A stretch of 64,000 nucleotides of DNA from positions 434,001-498,000 of the forward strand of contig JAQSEB010000055.1 in NCBI GenBank assembly GCA_030063045.1, written 5' to 3'. Positions 19,901-31,242 of this stretch are shown here, piece after piece (position 1 is the stretch's first letter; each line of letters opens with the position of its first letter). Position numbers and translations under genes: made by a program. This DNA comes from Pratylenchus scribneri. Taxonomy: Eukaryota > Nematoda > Chromadorea > Rhabditida > Pratylenchidae. The notes under the pieces were generated by a model, which made no database searches, was not told the origin of the DNA, and saw only the letters and a program-made list of their open reading frames with translations.

Positions 19901-22900
19901 GGAAGGAGGTCTGAATTATTAAATTTTAAATCACATTTTTTGGACCGATCAGCAGATTATGTGATAGCTCTTCGAAAAATTGAGTCGATCTAGGGAGGAA
20001 AAATACATGAAAATTGAAAAGGAAAGGGTTCCACTCTGCTGGTTCCGAATCGTGTGGCGAAATTTGCAACTCCGATTTTCTCAGATCTTACCAAAAACTA
20101 TAAAAAATATAGTAAAATATAATAAAATTTGGTACTTGTTAAGTTTGAGTCCTCTTTTTGAAAAGTGCTTGGTCCCCCCTATGGGTCATCAGGTTTGGGG
20201 TTAGGGTCATTAAGGGATTTGTTAGGGATGGGATGGGGATTTGGTAAAAATCATCTCAAATGTATCCTAAACCCAAACCCTAACACCCAAAGGGGGACCC
20301 TTCACTTTTCCTCACTTTTACCAAGGTAACCCAAAAGAGGACTCAAACTTAACAAGTACCTAAAATTTTGTAAAAATAAGGTTCTAAGGACTCGGAGGAA
20401 GTCTTAGTTAGGATTTAGGCAAAACTTTAGAACGGCAAATTTTGTTTTTTTTTTTTTATAAAGCACAAATTTTGATTTTAACCTTTCTTAATAAGTAAAA
20501 TGGCATGAATTTGTGATTGGTTTTACATAAAACTCAAAAATGCATAAAAAATGTTTTTAACATATCACAGGGTGTAATTTGCCAAAAAAAAATTTCTTAA
20601 AATTTTCAGGAGTGCGAAAAGAGGAAGAGCAGCAACAAATTGTTGGAAATGAGGATAACAAAAATGAGTTGAATGTTGTCGGTGAAGCATCATCGAAAGA
20701 GAGTGGCGGCGAGAAAGACGTGAAACCAACAATTGGCAAATTAGCCCAATCAGGCACAAAACTTGACCAATACAGCAAATATCAGCAGCATCAGCTGGCA
20801 GTTGGGAATAAGGTTTCGTAAAAATTTGTTTTTAAAAATGACCCAATTTTCAACAAAATGAGATATCAATTTTTTGGCAATTTAAGATGGAGTTAAGTTG
20901 ATAAAAATTTAATAAATTTTGCTAAATTATATTTTCATCGAGTAATTTTGAAATGAAAAATTAATCCGAAATAAACCTATATTTGACCATCTTGATAAGA
21001 GAATATTGAACATTTTCAAAATGTGAGCTATCCGTTATCCCCAATACTAAATGCCGGCATTGGTCAAACAAAAGATTAATTTTTCAGCATTGCCTATTAG
21101 TAAGATTGACAAAAATTTTACCTTAATTCTTGTTTGACTTTCTGAATTACCAGCAGCAGTAGGAAAATGGTTTATGAGTTGAAAATAATTACAATAACGA
21201 AACTCGAAATTTTGCCATAGTTTATTTTATTCGGAATTCTATGATAAAGGAATAAAAAATATCCTTACTGACAATTGTAAATTTTTCCTCTAATTATTTT
21301 TCTAAATATTATTTTACAGGCAAAAGGTGGTGTTGCTTCCACACGGAATTGGACACAGCAAGAAACCCTTTTATTGCTTGAAGCGTTGGAAATGTACAAA
21401 GATGATTGAAATCAAGTGAGCATCAATTAATAAAAGGGGAATTAAATTCAAACTGTTGGGGGTCATTTCAATCTCCAGTCACTTCGGTCCAAAGAAGTTT
21501 GGCGCCAGCTTATCTGATTAAGTTACCTTACAGGTTATAATAGCCAAAATGTTCAGTCAAACATCCACTGGTATATATTAATCATTCCATACACAAACCA
21601 AGTTAGGCATTAAAATGAGCAATTTTCATGATATTTTTAAATTGATCAAAATTTATATTTATATTTACTTGATGCTGTTTAATTGATTTTGTCGACTAGT
21701 AAAAAGAATAATTATTTGACATCAAATCGAAGATGGCACAAATAATTAAGAAAAAATTTTCTTGATGTGGCATATTATTAAAGAGGCTACCTAAAGAACA
21801 ATAAGATTGGTTATATTGGTCTATTAAATACATTATAAATTATCTTAATTGGTCCATAAACTCTACTGGACCATGGCTAGCCAAATTTCATGGCGAAATT
21901 TTCTGGATCGAAATTTTCCGCTTCAAATTAATATTTATTAATTTTGAAAGGTATCCGATCATGTGGGCACTCGGACTCAGGATGAATGCATTTTGCACTT
22001 TTTGCAATTGCCAATCCAGGATCCATATTTGGAGGAGGGAGGGGATTGCAAAACTGGCTCATCCGTCCTTGGCCCATTGGCCTATCAACCCGTTCCATTC
22101 AGTCAATCCGGCAATCCCGTGATGTCCACCGTTGCCTTTCTGGCCAGTGTGGTCGATCCACGTGTTTCGGCTGCGGCAGCCAAAGCCGCATTAGGTGAGT
22201 GCGAAAAAATAGGCAAATTGGAATATTGCTATTTGTCTAATATTTCAACAAATTATTTTTAAACTATTAATAAGGGGATAAGCTTTTTCATTGAAACTTT
22301 TTAATATCAAAATGGTTGATCAAAATATAATTGACAAGAATGTTATGACTTTGACCAAAAATCGAAAATTGCTCGATTTTAGTCTATTTTGCTTATTAGT
22401 TTTTGCAGAACCTACCCTATTATGATTATAAATTGGTAACAATAGATAAATTGTTGACTAAATTGATTTGTTGCAAATTTTTTAGACACTACAAAAATTA
22501 TTCTCTTAAATTATAAAAAAAAAATTCTAATTTAATTTGGCTATTGTAAAGTTGGGAAAATAGTCGATTTGGACAATAGGGCACCTTATTTAAAATTCTA
22601 TTATTCTTTTAAGTGGCGATTTAAGTTGGGGATTATATTAGGGTTATACTTATAAATTAGGGTTTTTGGTTTACATAGGAAAAATGGAATCAAATATCAA
22701 ACGCGACTGATTCTAATCATTGTCCAAATCATTTTGGCGTCCAATTTTCCAGAGCATTTATTTTTAATTTAAATTTATAATTTAAATTCTAAATAATTTG
22801 CCAAATTTGCAGAAGAATATACCAGAATGAAGGAGGATATTCCGCCAACATTGGCCAAGGCGCATGGCAAAAATGTTGTGGCAAATGCAAAGGAAAACAC

Positions 22901-25900
22901 AAATGGTGAAGCAAATTACGAAGTCGGATTGGATGCCACGGTTAAAGCTGGAAAAGAGACCACCCAAAAAGGAAATGAACCAATTGGACAACAAAAAACT
23001 GCTACGGATGGAAATGAAAAGGATGAAAAAATGGAAACTGATGAAGGCGGGGCAAAAGACTCGGCAGAAAACAAAGAATCTACCGAAAACATGGAAGTAG
23101 ACGAATCTGCTACGGATAAGACCGCGGAAGCAATGCAAGTTGCGGCGGCTGCCGCCTTAGCCGCAGCCGCAGCGAAGGCAAAATATTTGGCCAGTGTGGA
23201 GGAACGACGCATGAAATCGTTGGTGGCCCAGCTGGTGGAAACCCAAATGAAAAAGGTTTTATGAGGGAGAAGGGAAAATATTAACTCTAATTCGTTCCAC
23301 GAATTTTTGTTGTCTTTTTTGCCTTAAATAGTTATGGGGTTTTCGAAGTCGAGGAATCCGGATATCCATTTCAAATGGTTCAAAAATGGTTTAAAAAAAT
23401 AAAAATCGTCAAATAAACATACATGAAAAATTGTAAAAGTAATCCACAATCTTAAAAATAGACCTTTTCCTTTTCAGACCATACAATTCATTCCAGGCAG
23501 TTCCAAGACATCCCCATCAATTTTACATTAATCTCTATAAATCACTCATTCAGCATTCATATCGGACTATATCTTGCCCACTTCTAAACTAAAAATTTTT
23601 TGAGTCTTATTAGGAAAAACCCTGTGAAACCATTCTCCACAAAACTGCTTAGACTTTTTGAAAAAATTTAAATTTTAAATCGATTACGGATTCTCGGACC
23701 TCGAAAACGCACTAATGCATTATTTTACGGAAAAATTTTCAATAAAGAGGAACAAATTAAGAGTATTACCGAAAGGAATATATTTTGTAACCAGTCCCTT
23801 CGGGACTGCTTTAGCGGTTAGACTGGGCGAAATGTAATAAATTATTTTTGAAAGCGCGGGGCGCTTTAAGGACCCCTAGCAGGCCCTTTGAAAATGTCTG
23901 GATCTTGTGGAGAATATAGTTCGATGCGCTTGCTTTTTGGATATTCCCCTCAAGGCTCGCTTCGCTCGTCTTTTGGACTACGGTTGTCATTTGGTCAGTG
24001 CATCGGGGCTCGCTTCGCTCGCCGGAGGGCCTATTCAATCCGTTTAGCTCACTCCGCTCGCCTCCGGACATGTACGGTTCGCTTCGCTCGCCGGAGGGCC
24101 CACGGGCCTTTCAACCCATTCAGCTCGCTTCGCTCGCCGAAGGGCCTGTTCAACCCGTTCAGCTCGCTCTGCTCGCCTCCGGTCATGTACGGCTCGCTTC
24201 GCTCGCCGGAGGGCCTGTTAAACCCGTTCAGCTCGCTCCGCTCGCCTTCGGAAATGTATGGCTCGCTTCGCTCGCCGGAGGGCCTGTTTAATCCTTTCAG
24301 CTCGCTCCGTTCTCCGGACATGTACGGCTCGCTCCGCTCGCCGGCCGGCCTGTTTCTGTTCAGCTCGCTCCGCTCGCCTCCGGATATGTATGGCTCGCTT
24401 CGCTCGCCGGAGGGCCTGTTTAATTGTTCCTGTTCAGCTCGCTCCGCTCGCCGGCCGGCCTGTTTAACCATTCAGCTCGCTCCGCTCGCCTTCGGACATG
24501 TATGGCTCGCTTCGCTCGCCGGAGGGCCTGTTTAATCCTTTCAGCTCGCTCCGTTCTCCGGACATGTACGGCTCGCTCCGCTCGCCGGCCGGCCTGTTCC
24601 TGTTCAGCTCGCTCCGCTCGCCTCCGGATATGTATGGCTCGCTTCGCTCGCCGGAGGGCCTGTTTAATTGTTCCTGTTCAGCCCGCTCCGCTCGCCGGCC
24701 GGCCTGTTTAACCATTCAGCTCGCTCCGCTCGCCTTCGGACATGTATGGCTCGCTTCGCTTGCCGGAGGGCCTGTTTAATCCTTTCAGCTCGCTCCGTTC
24801 TCCGGACATTCACGGCTCGCTTCGCTCGCCGGAGGGCCCGCCGGCCTGTTCAACCCGTTCAGCTCGCTCCGCTCGCCGCCCGGTCTGTTCCTGTTCAGCT
24901 CGCTCCGCTCGCCGGCCGGCCTGTTCAACCATTCAGCTCGCTCCGCTCGCCTTCGGAAATGTATGGTTCGCTTCGTTCGCCGGAGGGCCCGCCAGCCTGT
25001 TCAACCCATTCAGCTTCCCCTTTACTTTCGACGCATTTCCTGAACATTTATCCGTTTAATCCGGGTTAATCCACCTTTATCCGGCTTAATCCCGCGGACT
25101 CCTGGGCCTCCAGCCCGGCTCACGTGCCTTCGGCACGCTTCAACTTCACCTCCGACTCATTTTCCACCTTTATCCCTCCATTTTGAACATTTTCCCTCTT
25201 ATTCCGGCTTAATCCCCCTTTATCAGGCTTAATCCCGCGCACCCCCGGGCCTACGGCCCGGCCCGGCCCACGTGCCTTCGGCACGCTTCACCTTCACCTC
25301 CGACCCATTTTCCACTTTAATCCTTTCATTTTGAACATTTATCCCTGTTAATCCGACTTAATCCCCCTTTATCCGGCTTAATCCCACGCACCCCTGGGCC
25401 TTCGGCCCAGCCCACATACCCTCGGCACACTTCCCCTTCACTTTCGAACTATTTTCCACCTTAATCCCTCCATTTTGAACATTTATCCCTCTTAATCCGG
25501 CTTAATCCCCCTTTATCCGGCTTAATCCCGCGCATCCCTGGGCCTCCAGCCCAGCCAAGTGCCTTTGGCGCGATTCCCCTGCATTTTCGACTCATTTTCC
25601 ATCTTAATCCCTCCATTTTGAACATTTATCCCTCTTAATCCGGCTTAATCCCCCTTTATCCAGCTTAATCCCGCGCACCCAATATCTCATTTTATCCGCC
25701 TTTTCATTCTCTACAATACTTATAATACATTGGGTATAGTAAAAATCAAAAAGAAAAAAGTTTTACCTATACAAACCGATTTTTGAAACCGGTTTAAGTG
25801 GATATCTCCAAACCGGTTTGGTTTGACAGCTCGCGCAGTATACGATTGGATTCGCCTCGTCGAGCTCTACAACTTTGCCGTTTATCGCGCACCTCTATAT

Positions 25901-28900
25901 CTACTATGAAAAAAGTTATAGAGGAATTTCTGACTCGCGCACCCGACTTGGCCTCAATTCACCAATTTTATCGACCCTTAGAGTTCGAGATAGACCCCCG
26001 AACCTATATATCAAAATGTAGCTAACACTCTGGGCATCACGCTTTTTTTGGTTTCAAATCGATTGAGGTTCAAGGAAAAAAGTTTTACCTGGGCAAACCG
26101 GTTTTTAAACCGGTTTCGGCCCAAACCAAAACCCCTATCAAAAAACGTATAGTTTTCCTGGATGCGCGCTAAAAAGTTGCCCCTAGGATGTGTAACTCCT
26201 AAAACCTAAAAATCCCTTAAAAAAAAGTTCTGAGTTTTTAAGTGAAAAATGTAAAACGGATTATATATATTATAAAACCAGTGGGGCAGAGCCCCACTGG
26301 TTTAAAGCATGCTTCCGTATCGGAAAAAGCGCGGGGCGCTTTAAGGTACCCCAGTAGGTTTTTTATTCAAGTTTTAGACGGCTCGCTTCGCTCGCCTTGT
26401 ATTTTCAATTTTTTAAACCGATTTTAGCTTATATCTCGAAACCGGTTTGGTTTCACAGCTCGCGCAATATACCATTCGATCCGCCTCATCGAGCTCTACA
26501 ACTTTACTCTTTACCGCGCACTTCTATCCCAACTCGCAAAAAAGTTATTCAGAAATTTCTGACTCGCGCACCTAAAATAGGAAATTTCCCGGATTTTTTT
26601 CGGTACTTAGACTTCGTTGTAGACCCCCCAACCTATATATCATTTTGTAGCAAATACTCTAACTTAGGAGCGGTTTTTAGTTTCAAATCGATTGAGGTCC
26701 AGGGAAAAAAGTTTTACCTTGGCAAACCGGTTTTTAAACCGGTTTCGGCCCAAACCCAAACCCCTATCAAAAAACGTATAGTTTTCCTGAATGCGCGCTA
26801 AAAAGTTGCCCCTAGAATGTGCAAGTCTCAAAACACAAAAATCCCTTTAAAAAAAGTTCCAAGTTTTTAAGTGAAAAATGTAAAACGGATTATATATTAT
26901 ATAAATCTTATTTCTTTTTCAGTTGGAATTAAAATTGAAGCATTTTGAGGAATTGGAACAAATAATGGACAGAGAACGGGCGACGGTAACTCAATAATAT
27001 TGTAAATTTTGCCAATATTTTCTATATTTTTTAGTTGGAATCACAACGAGAACAGTTGATTGCAGAAAGACAGGCATTCCACCAAGATCAATTGCGCTAT
27101 TTGGAGCAGAGGACAAAAGCGGATAAACAGCAACAAATGGCTATCGAGGGAAAAATTCCGGCTACATTGCCGCCTGGATTTGAAGTATCCAAAGGGATAA
27201 ATAGAATAGAAGTTCATTAATACGTAAAAACTAATTTAATCAGAATTTTTCTTAAAAATCGGGTTAAAAATCTTCAAAGATTTTCATAAATTAATTATTA
27301 ATATGATTTTTAAATTCTATTAATTTCAAGGTGGGTGTTCCTGCACAACCGCAAGCAGTGATGGCCCAGAGCAGTACAATTGCACCACCATCCCAGCAAG
27401 CCAATGTACCTGTCGTTGTCACAAATCAACAACAGCAGCAAAAAGCCCAACCGCAAATTGTACAAGGCGAACAACAACCACACCAACAACCTGTTGTTAC
27501 TCCTGCTGCTGGTACAAAAAATCTTTGAACACATTTTTCTTAGTTAATGGAAAACACATTTTTCTTAGTTAATCGAAAACACATTTTTCTTAATTAATCG
27601 AAAACACATTTTTCTTAATTAATCGAAAACACATTTTTCTTAATTAATCGAAAACACATTTTTCTTAGTTAACCGAAAACACATTTTCTTAGTTAATCGA
27701 AAACAAATTTTTCTTAGTTAATCGAAAACACATTTTTCTTAGTTAATCGAAAACACATTTTTCTTAGTTAATCGAAAACACATTTTTCTTAGTTAATCGA
27801 AAACACATTTTTCTTAGTCAATCGAAAACACATTTTTCTTAGTTAATCGAAAACACATTTTTCTTAGTTAATCGAAAACACATTTTTCTTTTAGTTAATC
27901 GAAAACACATTTTTCTAATTAAATTCTTAATCATTCGAAAAAAAACATATCTATCAAAAATAGAAAACACAATTGAATCAAATTGAATAAATTAATTTCA
28001 ACAGAAGAGTCAACTGGCACACAAATGGCACCTCCACCCCAACAGCCCCAACAATCTCCGCCTGCAGCAAATTCCACCACACCTGCTACTGTTCCAGCTC
28101 CAGTCCCATCGCCAAAACAACAAATGCCAACAATGGTGCCGCCTCCACAACAACATCAATCTCAGCCACCAATTTCCGCACCATCTCAACATCCATCTCA
28201 AAATCCATATGGTAGAGGATAGAGAATGCTATGCTAATAATTATAATATTGTAGTTTTTTTCCATGACCAAAAATAATATAGTGTCAGATATTATAATTT
28301 TCTAACAATATAGTCAACCTTGATCGTTAATTTATGGCTCATTCGATACAGTTTGGACTATTTAGTCATAAAAATTGCCAATTTTGACCAGATCTGTTCA
28401 ATTTTAACTGTTAAACTCATTTAAAACTCGGAAATTTCAATGGGACTTAATTTAGGTTCAACTGATCAAATACATTTTAAATCGAAATTAAATGACCATA
28501 AAAAATCGAATGAACCATAGATCAAGGCTACAGGATAATCGAATATCCAAAAAATCGGATTACCCAGTTACAACTTTACTATAAATTACCTAACTTTTTA
28601 GCCCAACCCGCCGGCTATTATCATGGCGGCCCAATGCCACCTCCATCTTCGACCGGCGGCTATGCCCAACCACAACCACCGCCACCAGCAGCACAACAAC
28701 AACAGCAATCTCCATACCCTGGTGGTCCACCCCAGCAACAACCGAATTTACCGCCTCCAAGCCAGTATCCACCGCCTCAGCAGCAACAATTTTACCAAGG
28801 TCAAGGGCCACCACAACCACCTCCTGCCGGTCCTGGTCAGCAACCATATTATGCAGGCGGTGGCAGAGGTGGGCCACCACTGCCACCGCAGCAATATTAC

Positions 28901-30660
28901 GGTGGCCAAAATATGCAACCATCTCCTGCACAACAACAGCAACAACGACCACAGCCTCCAACCGGATACCCTGGACAGGTGCGAATATTAATAATTCAAT
29001 TTTTTTTCTATTCTCATTTTCTGGGGTTTAATAGAAAAAAGCAAAAAATCAAAATTAATCAAAATTGTTATTTAGCTTTATGGATAATTTTGGGGGTGAG
29101 AAAAAATCTGCACCAAGATAATCGATAAGTAAGATTTATTTATATTGCATAATTTCCGAAATGTATCTTTAATCAGGGTTGTCAGATTATAAATATTTGT
29201 ATTTTTTTGATCAAATCTTTGAAAATTAAAATCAATTTTTTTTCCTCTATGGGATCATTTTTTAGTCAAATTTTTCCTATGGTTCAATTTTTCTTAAATT
29301 TTTGCCTGAGGCTCAAAAACTGAAAAGAAGGACTTTTAAAACTCTAGTCAATTTATGGTAAAAATATTTTTCTAATAATATTTTTTACTCATTTAATGAA
29401 AATTTTATTTTCATGATCAATTTTCTTTATTTTGAAATATGGCAACTCTAGTTTCTTTTAAAATTATTTTGCATGAAAATTATTTAATTCAAATTTTAAT
29501 AATATTAAAAATAATTATCCTCCACTAATACAGTATGAATATTACGTGCCTGGCGGCCAACCTCCACCTCAGCAGCAACAGCAACGTCCACCACCGCAAC
29601 AATATGTGTATGGAGGACAGCAGCCTCAGGTAATATTTACTTTTTAAAAAAGGGATTCGGTATCTAAAAATGCCGATTTTTGTACCTATTATTAAATGAT
29701 ATAAAATTTAATTATTTTTCTAGACGACGGTTGGGTTGGATTTAAAATCAAAAGCATTGTATTTTATGAAAAATGACCATATCTCAGTTCAAAGACATCC
29801 TATAACCTATCCTATACCATTAATTTATGAGTCATTATATTCAACATGGTCGATTTGGTGGGAGAAATGCAAATTTTGGAAAGATTTTTCTTTAAATACC
29901 TAAATTTAAGATGGCCATAATTTTTATTTCTAACTAATCAAATCGATTTGAAATTGGAATGTTCTAAACAAAACCGATTATAATGAATCGAATAACCATA
30001 GATTAAGTTTGTAACCATATACGATAATTGGAAAATGTCATTACGAGATCTTTTATATGGCAGCCAACTTAATAAAATGTAAATCAAAGTTAATTTTAAA
30101 AAATGGCAAACAAAATTGTAAACTTTAAGATTTAAGTCAAATATTATTAATAATTTATAGCCGCCGCAACAATATTATGTTCAATCGCAACAACAACAAC
30201 AACAAATGCAGCAGGGCCAATCCCATTCCCAGCAGCAACAACAACAACCAATGGCCGATATGCAGAGTGCCCAGCAACCACATTCGGCCGCTGCCGATGC
30301 AAACAGCGCTACGCCACCGATGCATCAACAACAGCAGGGTAAGAATGAATTGGAATTGGTTTTGAATGGAATAATGGAAAATAATCCTACAATATTTCCT
30401 TTAAAGCCGAGATTGTAATTCTTAATTTAATTTAATTATCTATTAAAGTAAAAAATTTAAAGAAAATTAAAACACATTTCTAAAAAGCAGAAAATAATTT
30501 TTATCGCATTTTATATATTTTTAAAATACTTTTTTTAAATATTTAACAAGAAATAAATAAATTTACTAGAAAATTTTTTAATTTGATATTTTTTTCATAA
30601 AAAAATATCAACTATTTATATTTATTCCATTTTTTTAAAGATGGCGCCAACAAAGAATAG
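16984..30660 (+). CDS. swsn-1: SWI/SNF core subunit SMARCC/SWI3, with an in-frame TGA
   Basis: Scaffold subunit of the nuclear SWI/SNF chromatin remodeller. Exons: 16984-16994, 17046-17149, 18046-18289, 18693-18806, 19649-19908, 20610-20812, 21320-21415, 21951-22194, 22813-23255, 26923-26985, 27035-27184, 27331-27511, 28005-28211, 28602-28978, 29534-29629, 30161-30338, 30641-30660; all phases agree (997 codons with the stop). Domains: SWIRM (residues ~58-175; [24 protein letters not shown]), SANT (~323-375; [32 protein letters not shown]), [20 protein letters not shown] block, Ala-rich stretch and [20 protein letters not shown] coiled coil (~545-640), then a Gln/Pro-rich tail ending at TAG. 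Codon 342 is TGA (21407-21409) where relatives have Trp (KDDW), which would truncate the product to 341 residues. TTATTAAAG just before the ATG could be a trans-splice acceptor. Confidence 0.93.
17478..17700. mobile_element. MITE of the GGTACTT family in a swsn-1 intron
   Basis: Inverted ends pair TACTTATCAGTTTAGGTCC with GGGACCTAAATTGAATAAGT. The flanks ATTTAGTG at 17470-17477 and 17701-17708 are an 8-base duplication. Internal GTTACGG and CCTAACCCTAACCCC tracts match other members. The left end has a small GGATACT duplication. Confidence 0.75.
18395..18630. repeat. Dispersed AT-rich repeat, copy 1 of 3 in swsn-1
   Basis: Motifs in order (ATTGATTTATGA, CATGGTCGATTTAGTTGGGA, ACTGATCAAATAGATTTGAA, CATAGATTAAGGCTGTAA) recur in the same order at 28325-28525 and 29800-30015. 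It is probably a non-autonomous element; ends were not resolved. Confidence 0.55.
19024..19252. mobile_element. MITE of the GGTACTT family in a swsn-1 intron
   Basis: The left end GGTACTTATATCGTTGGTAT matches the reverse complement of the right end (ATACCAATGATATAAGTAAC) with two differences. The interior has AAGTGAAGTGTCCCCCTATG and its counterpart near the right end. A clean 8-base duplication was not found, so the edges may have decayed. Confidence 0.7.
20131..20360. mobile_element. MITE of the GGTACTT family in a swsn-1 intron, intact ends
   Basis: Ends GGTACTTGTTAAGTTTGAGT and its exact reverse complement continue for at least 28 bases. TAAAATTT flanks it on both sides (20123-20130 and 20361-20368). 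It is 230 bases with CCCCCCTATGGGTCATCAGG and CCTAACACCCAAAGGGGG inside. This is the best-preserved small member here and so probably among the youngest. Confidence 0.88.
23792..23808. repeat. GC-rich hairpin, loop TTC
   Basis: CAGTCCC-TTC-GGGACTG is a perfect 7-bp stem with a three-base loop. It opens the GC-rich part of the large swsn-1 intron. Confidence 0.75.
23850..25015. repeat. GC-rich GCTCGCTTCGCTCGCC array in a swsn-1 intron
   Basis: Some 30 repeats of GCTCGCTTCGCTCGCC or GCTCGCTCCGCTCGCC are separated by CGGAGGGCCTGTT, GGCCGGCCTGTT or TCCGGACATGTA spacers. Higher-order duplication is clear: the segment from about 24250-24470 recurs nearly exactly at 24490-24715. All frames on both strands are open over long stretches, giving spurious [14 protein letters not shown] or [16 protein letters not shown] proteins. 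The composition contrasts sharply with the flanking exons and introns. Confidence 0.88.
25030..25690. repeat. ~145-base minisatellite with hairpins, about 5 copies
   Basis: Units start near 25068, 25210, 25362, 25506 and 25647 with AATCCCCCTTTATCCGGCTT and contain CACTTCACCTTC-like and TCCATTTTGAACATTTATCC segments. Each carries short hairpins with three-base loops: CGTGCC-TTC-GGCACG (25123-25137, 25271-25285), CGGGCC-TAC-GGCCCG (25246-25260), and CTGGGCC-TTC-GGCCCAG (25394-25410). Confidence 0.8.
25785..26900. repeat. Tandem ~620-base duplication in a swsn-1 intron
   Basis: A segment at about 25785-26275 (AAACCGGTTTGGTTTGACAG, CTCGCGCA, TCGTCGAGCTCTACAACTTT, ending GTGAAAAATGTAAAACGGAT) recurs at about 26405-26895 with many substitutions. 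Between the copies are a GC hairpin and a GCTCGCTTCGCTCGCC piece. Open frames here (25798-26025, 26397-26801) are the same repeat read in two copies. Confidence 0.75.
26278..26300. repeat. GC-rich perfect hairpin, loop AGA
   Basis: CCAGTGGGGC-AGA-GCCCCACTGG is a perfect 10-bp stem with a three-base loop between the two 620-base repeats. A GCGCGGGGCGCTTTAAGG segment follows, as it does at about 23855. Confidence 0.85.
27530..27925. repeat. 25-base minisatellite in a swsn-1 intron, about 16 copies
   Basis: The unit is CACATTTTTCTTAGTTAATC plus GAAAA, nearly exact, with TTAATT, TTAACC and TTAGTC variants. It fills most of the intron between the exons at 27331-27511 and 28005-28211. Confidence 0.9.
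28325..28525. repeat. Dispersed AT-rich repeat, copy 2 of 3 in swsn-1
   Basis: This shares ordered motifs with 18395-18630, including TTATGGCTCATTCGAT, ACTGATCAAATACATTTTAA and CCATAGATCAAGGCT. Confidence 0.5.
29800..30015. repeat. Dispersed AT-rich repeat, copy 3 of 3 in swsn-1
   Basis: ATTAATTTATGAGTCATT, CATGGTCGATTTGGTGGGAG, CTAATCAAATCGATTTGAAA and CCATAGATTAAGTTTGTAAC follow in the order seen at 18395-18630. Confidence 0.55.
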
Positions 30661-31206
30661 AGGAGAACGACATGGTAATTATTTATTGCAAAAGAAGAAG
30701 AAGATGGCAACAACTTTGCACACTATTTTATAATTTATTCATTCCACTTCGATTAATTAAAATTTACCAAAAGTACTCACCCCAATTAAATAATTATTTT
30801 GCATATCCGTTCCCCCTCCCCTCCCCCCTTTTTCCCAATTATTTTTAAAATATTTAAAGCCACCCATCCATTAATCCTTTGTCTTTGTTTTTAATTTTTA
30901 ATAAATATTTCTCCTCCACAACCACAATTCTCCAACATTTAAAAAGCATTTGAATAAAAATTCATCAATGTCAACCAAAGTTTCCATTTTCAGCCAAATA
31001 TTCCTTCAATATTTATTATATATTTTTTACTTTAATAAATTTTCGGAAGGCAATTGTCATGTCGAAAATAGTAAAAATGGCGCATTGATTGATTCTTTGA
31101 TTAATGGCCAAAAAAATTATTAAACATTTTGAGACATTAATAAAAATTTTATATTTTCACTTAATACAATAACAGAATTTATATTTAAAAGGAAAAAATT
31201 TTTAAA
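30661..31206. other. Convergent 3' region of swsn-1 and the receptor gene
   Basis: This is AT-rich with no open frame worth calling. AATAAA at 30900-30905 is a possible swsn-1 polyadenylation signal 240 bases after the stop. A second AATAAA lies near 30954. Confidence 0.5.
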
Positions 31207-31212
31207 TTTATT
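31207..31212 (-). promoter_or_regulatory. Likely polyadenylation signal of the receptor gene
   Basis: AATAAA on the minus strand lies 31 bases after the stop codon of the 31243-34297 gene. Confidence 0.6.
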
Positions 31213-31242
31213 CAAAAAATTCAATATTTACACAATAAAAAA

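Noticed and set aside
21320..22194. swsn-1 as a decayed pseudogene
   Set aside because: Every splice site and all other codons across about 1000 residues are intact; a single TGA is not enough to call it dead.
23888..25069. Repetitive [14 protein letters not shown] and [16 protein letters not shown] proteins
   Set aside because: Both strands and several frames are open over the same GC-rich array inside a swsn-1 intron.
23850..25690. Horizontal transfer of a GC-rich bacterial segment
   Set aside because: The segment is purely repetitive with no coding content and its words recur elsewhere in the window, so a local repeat family is simpler.
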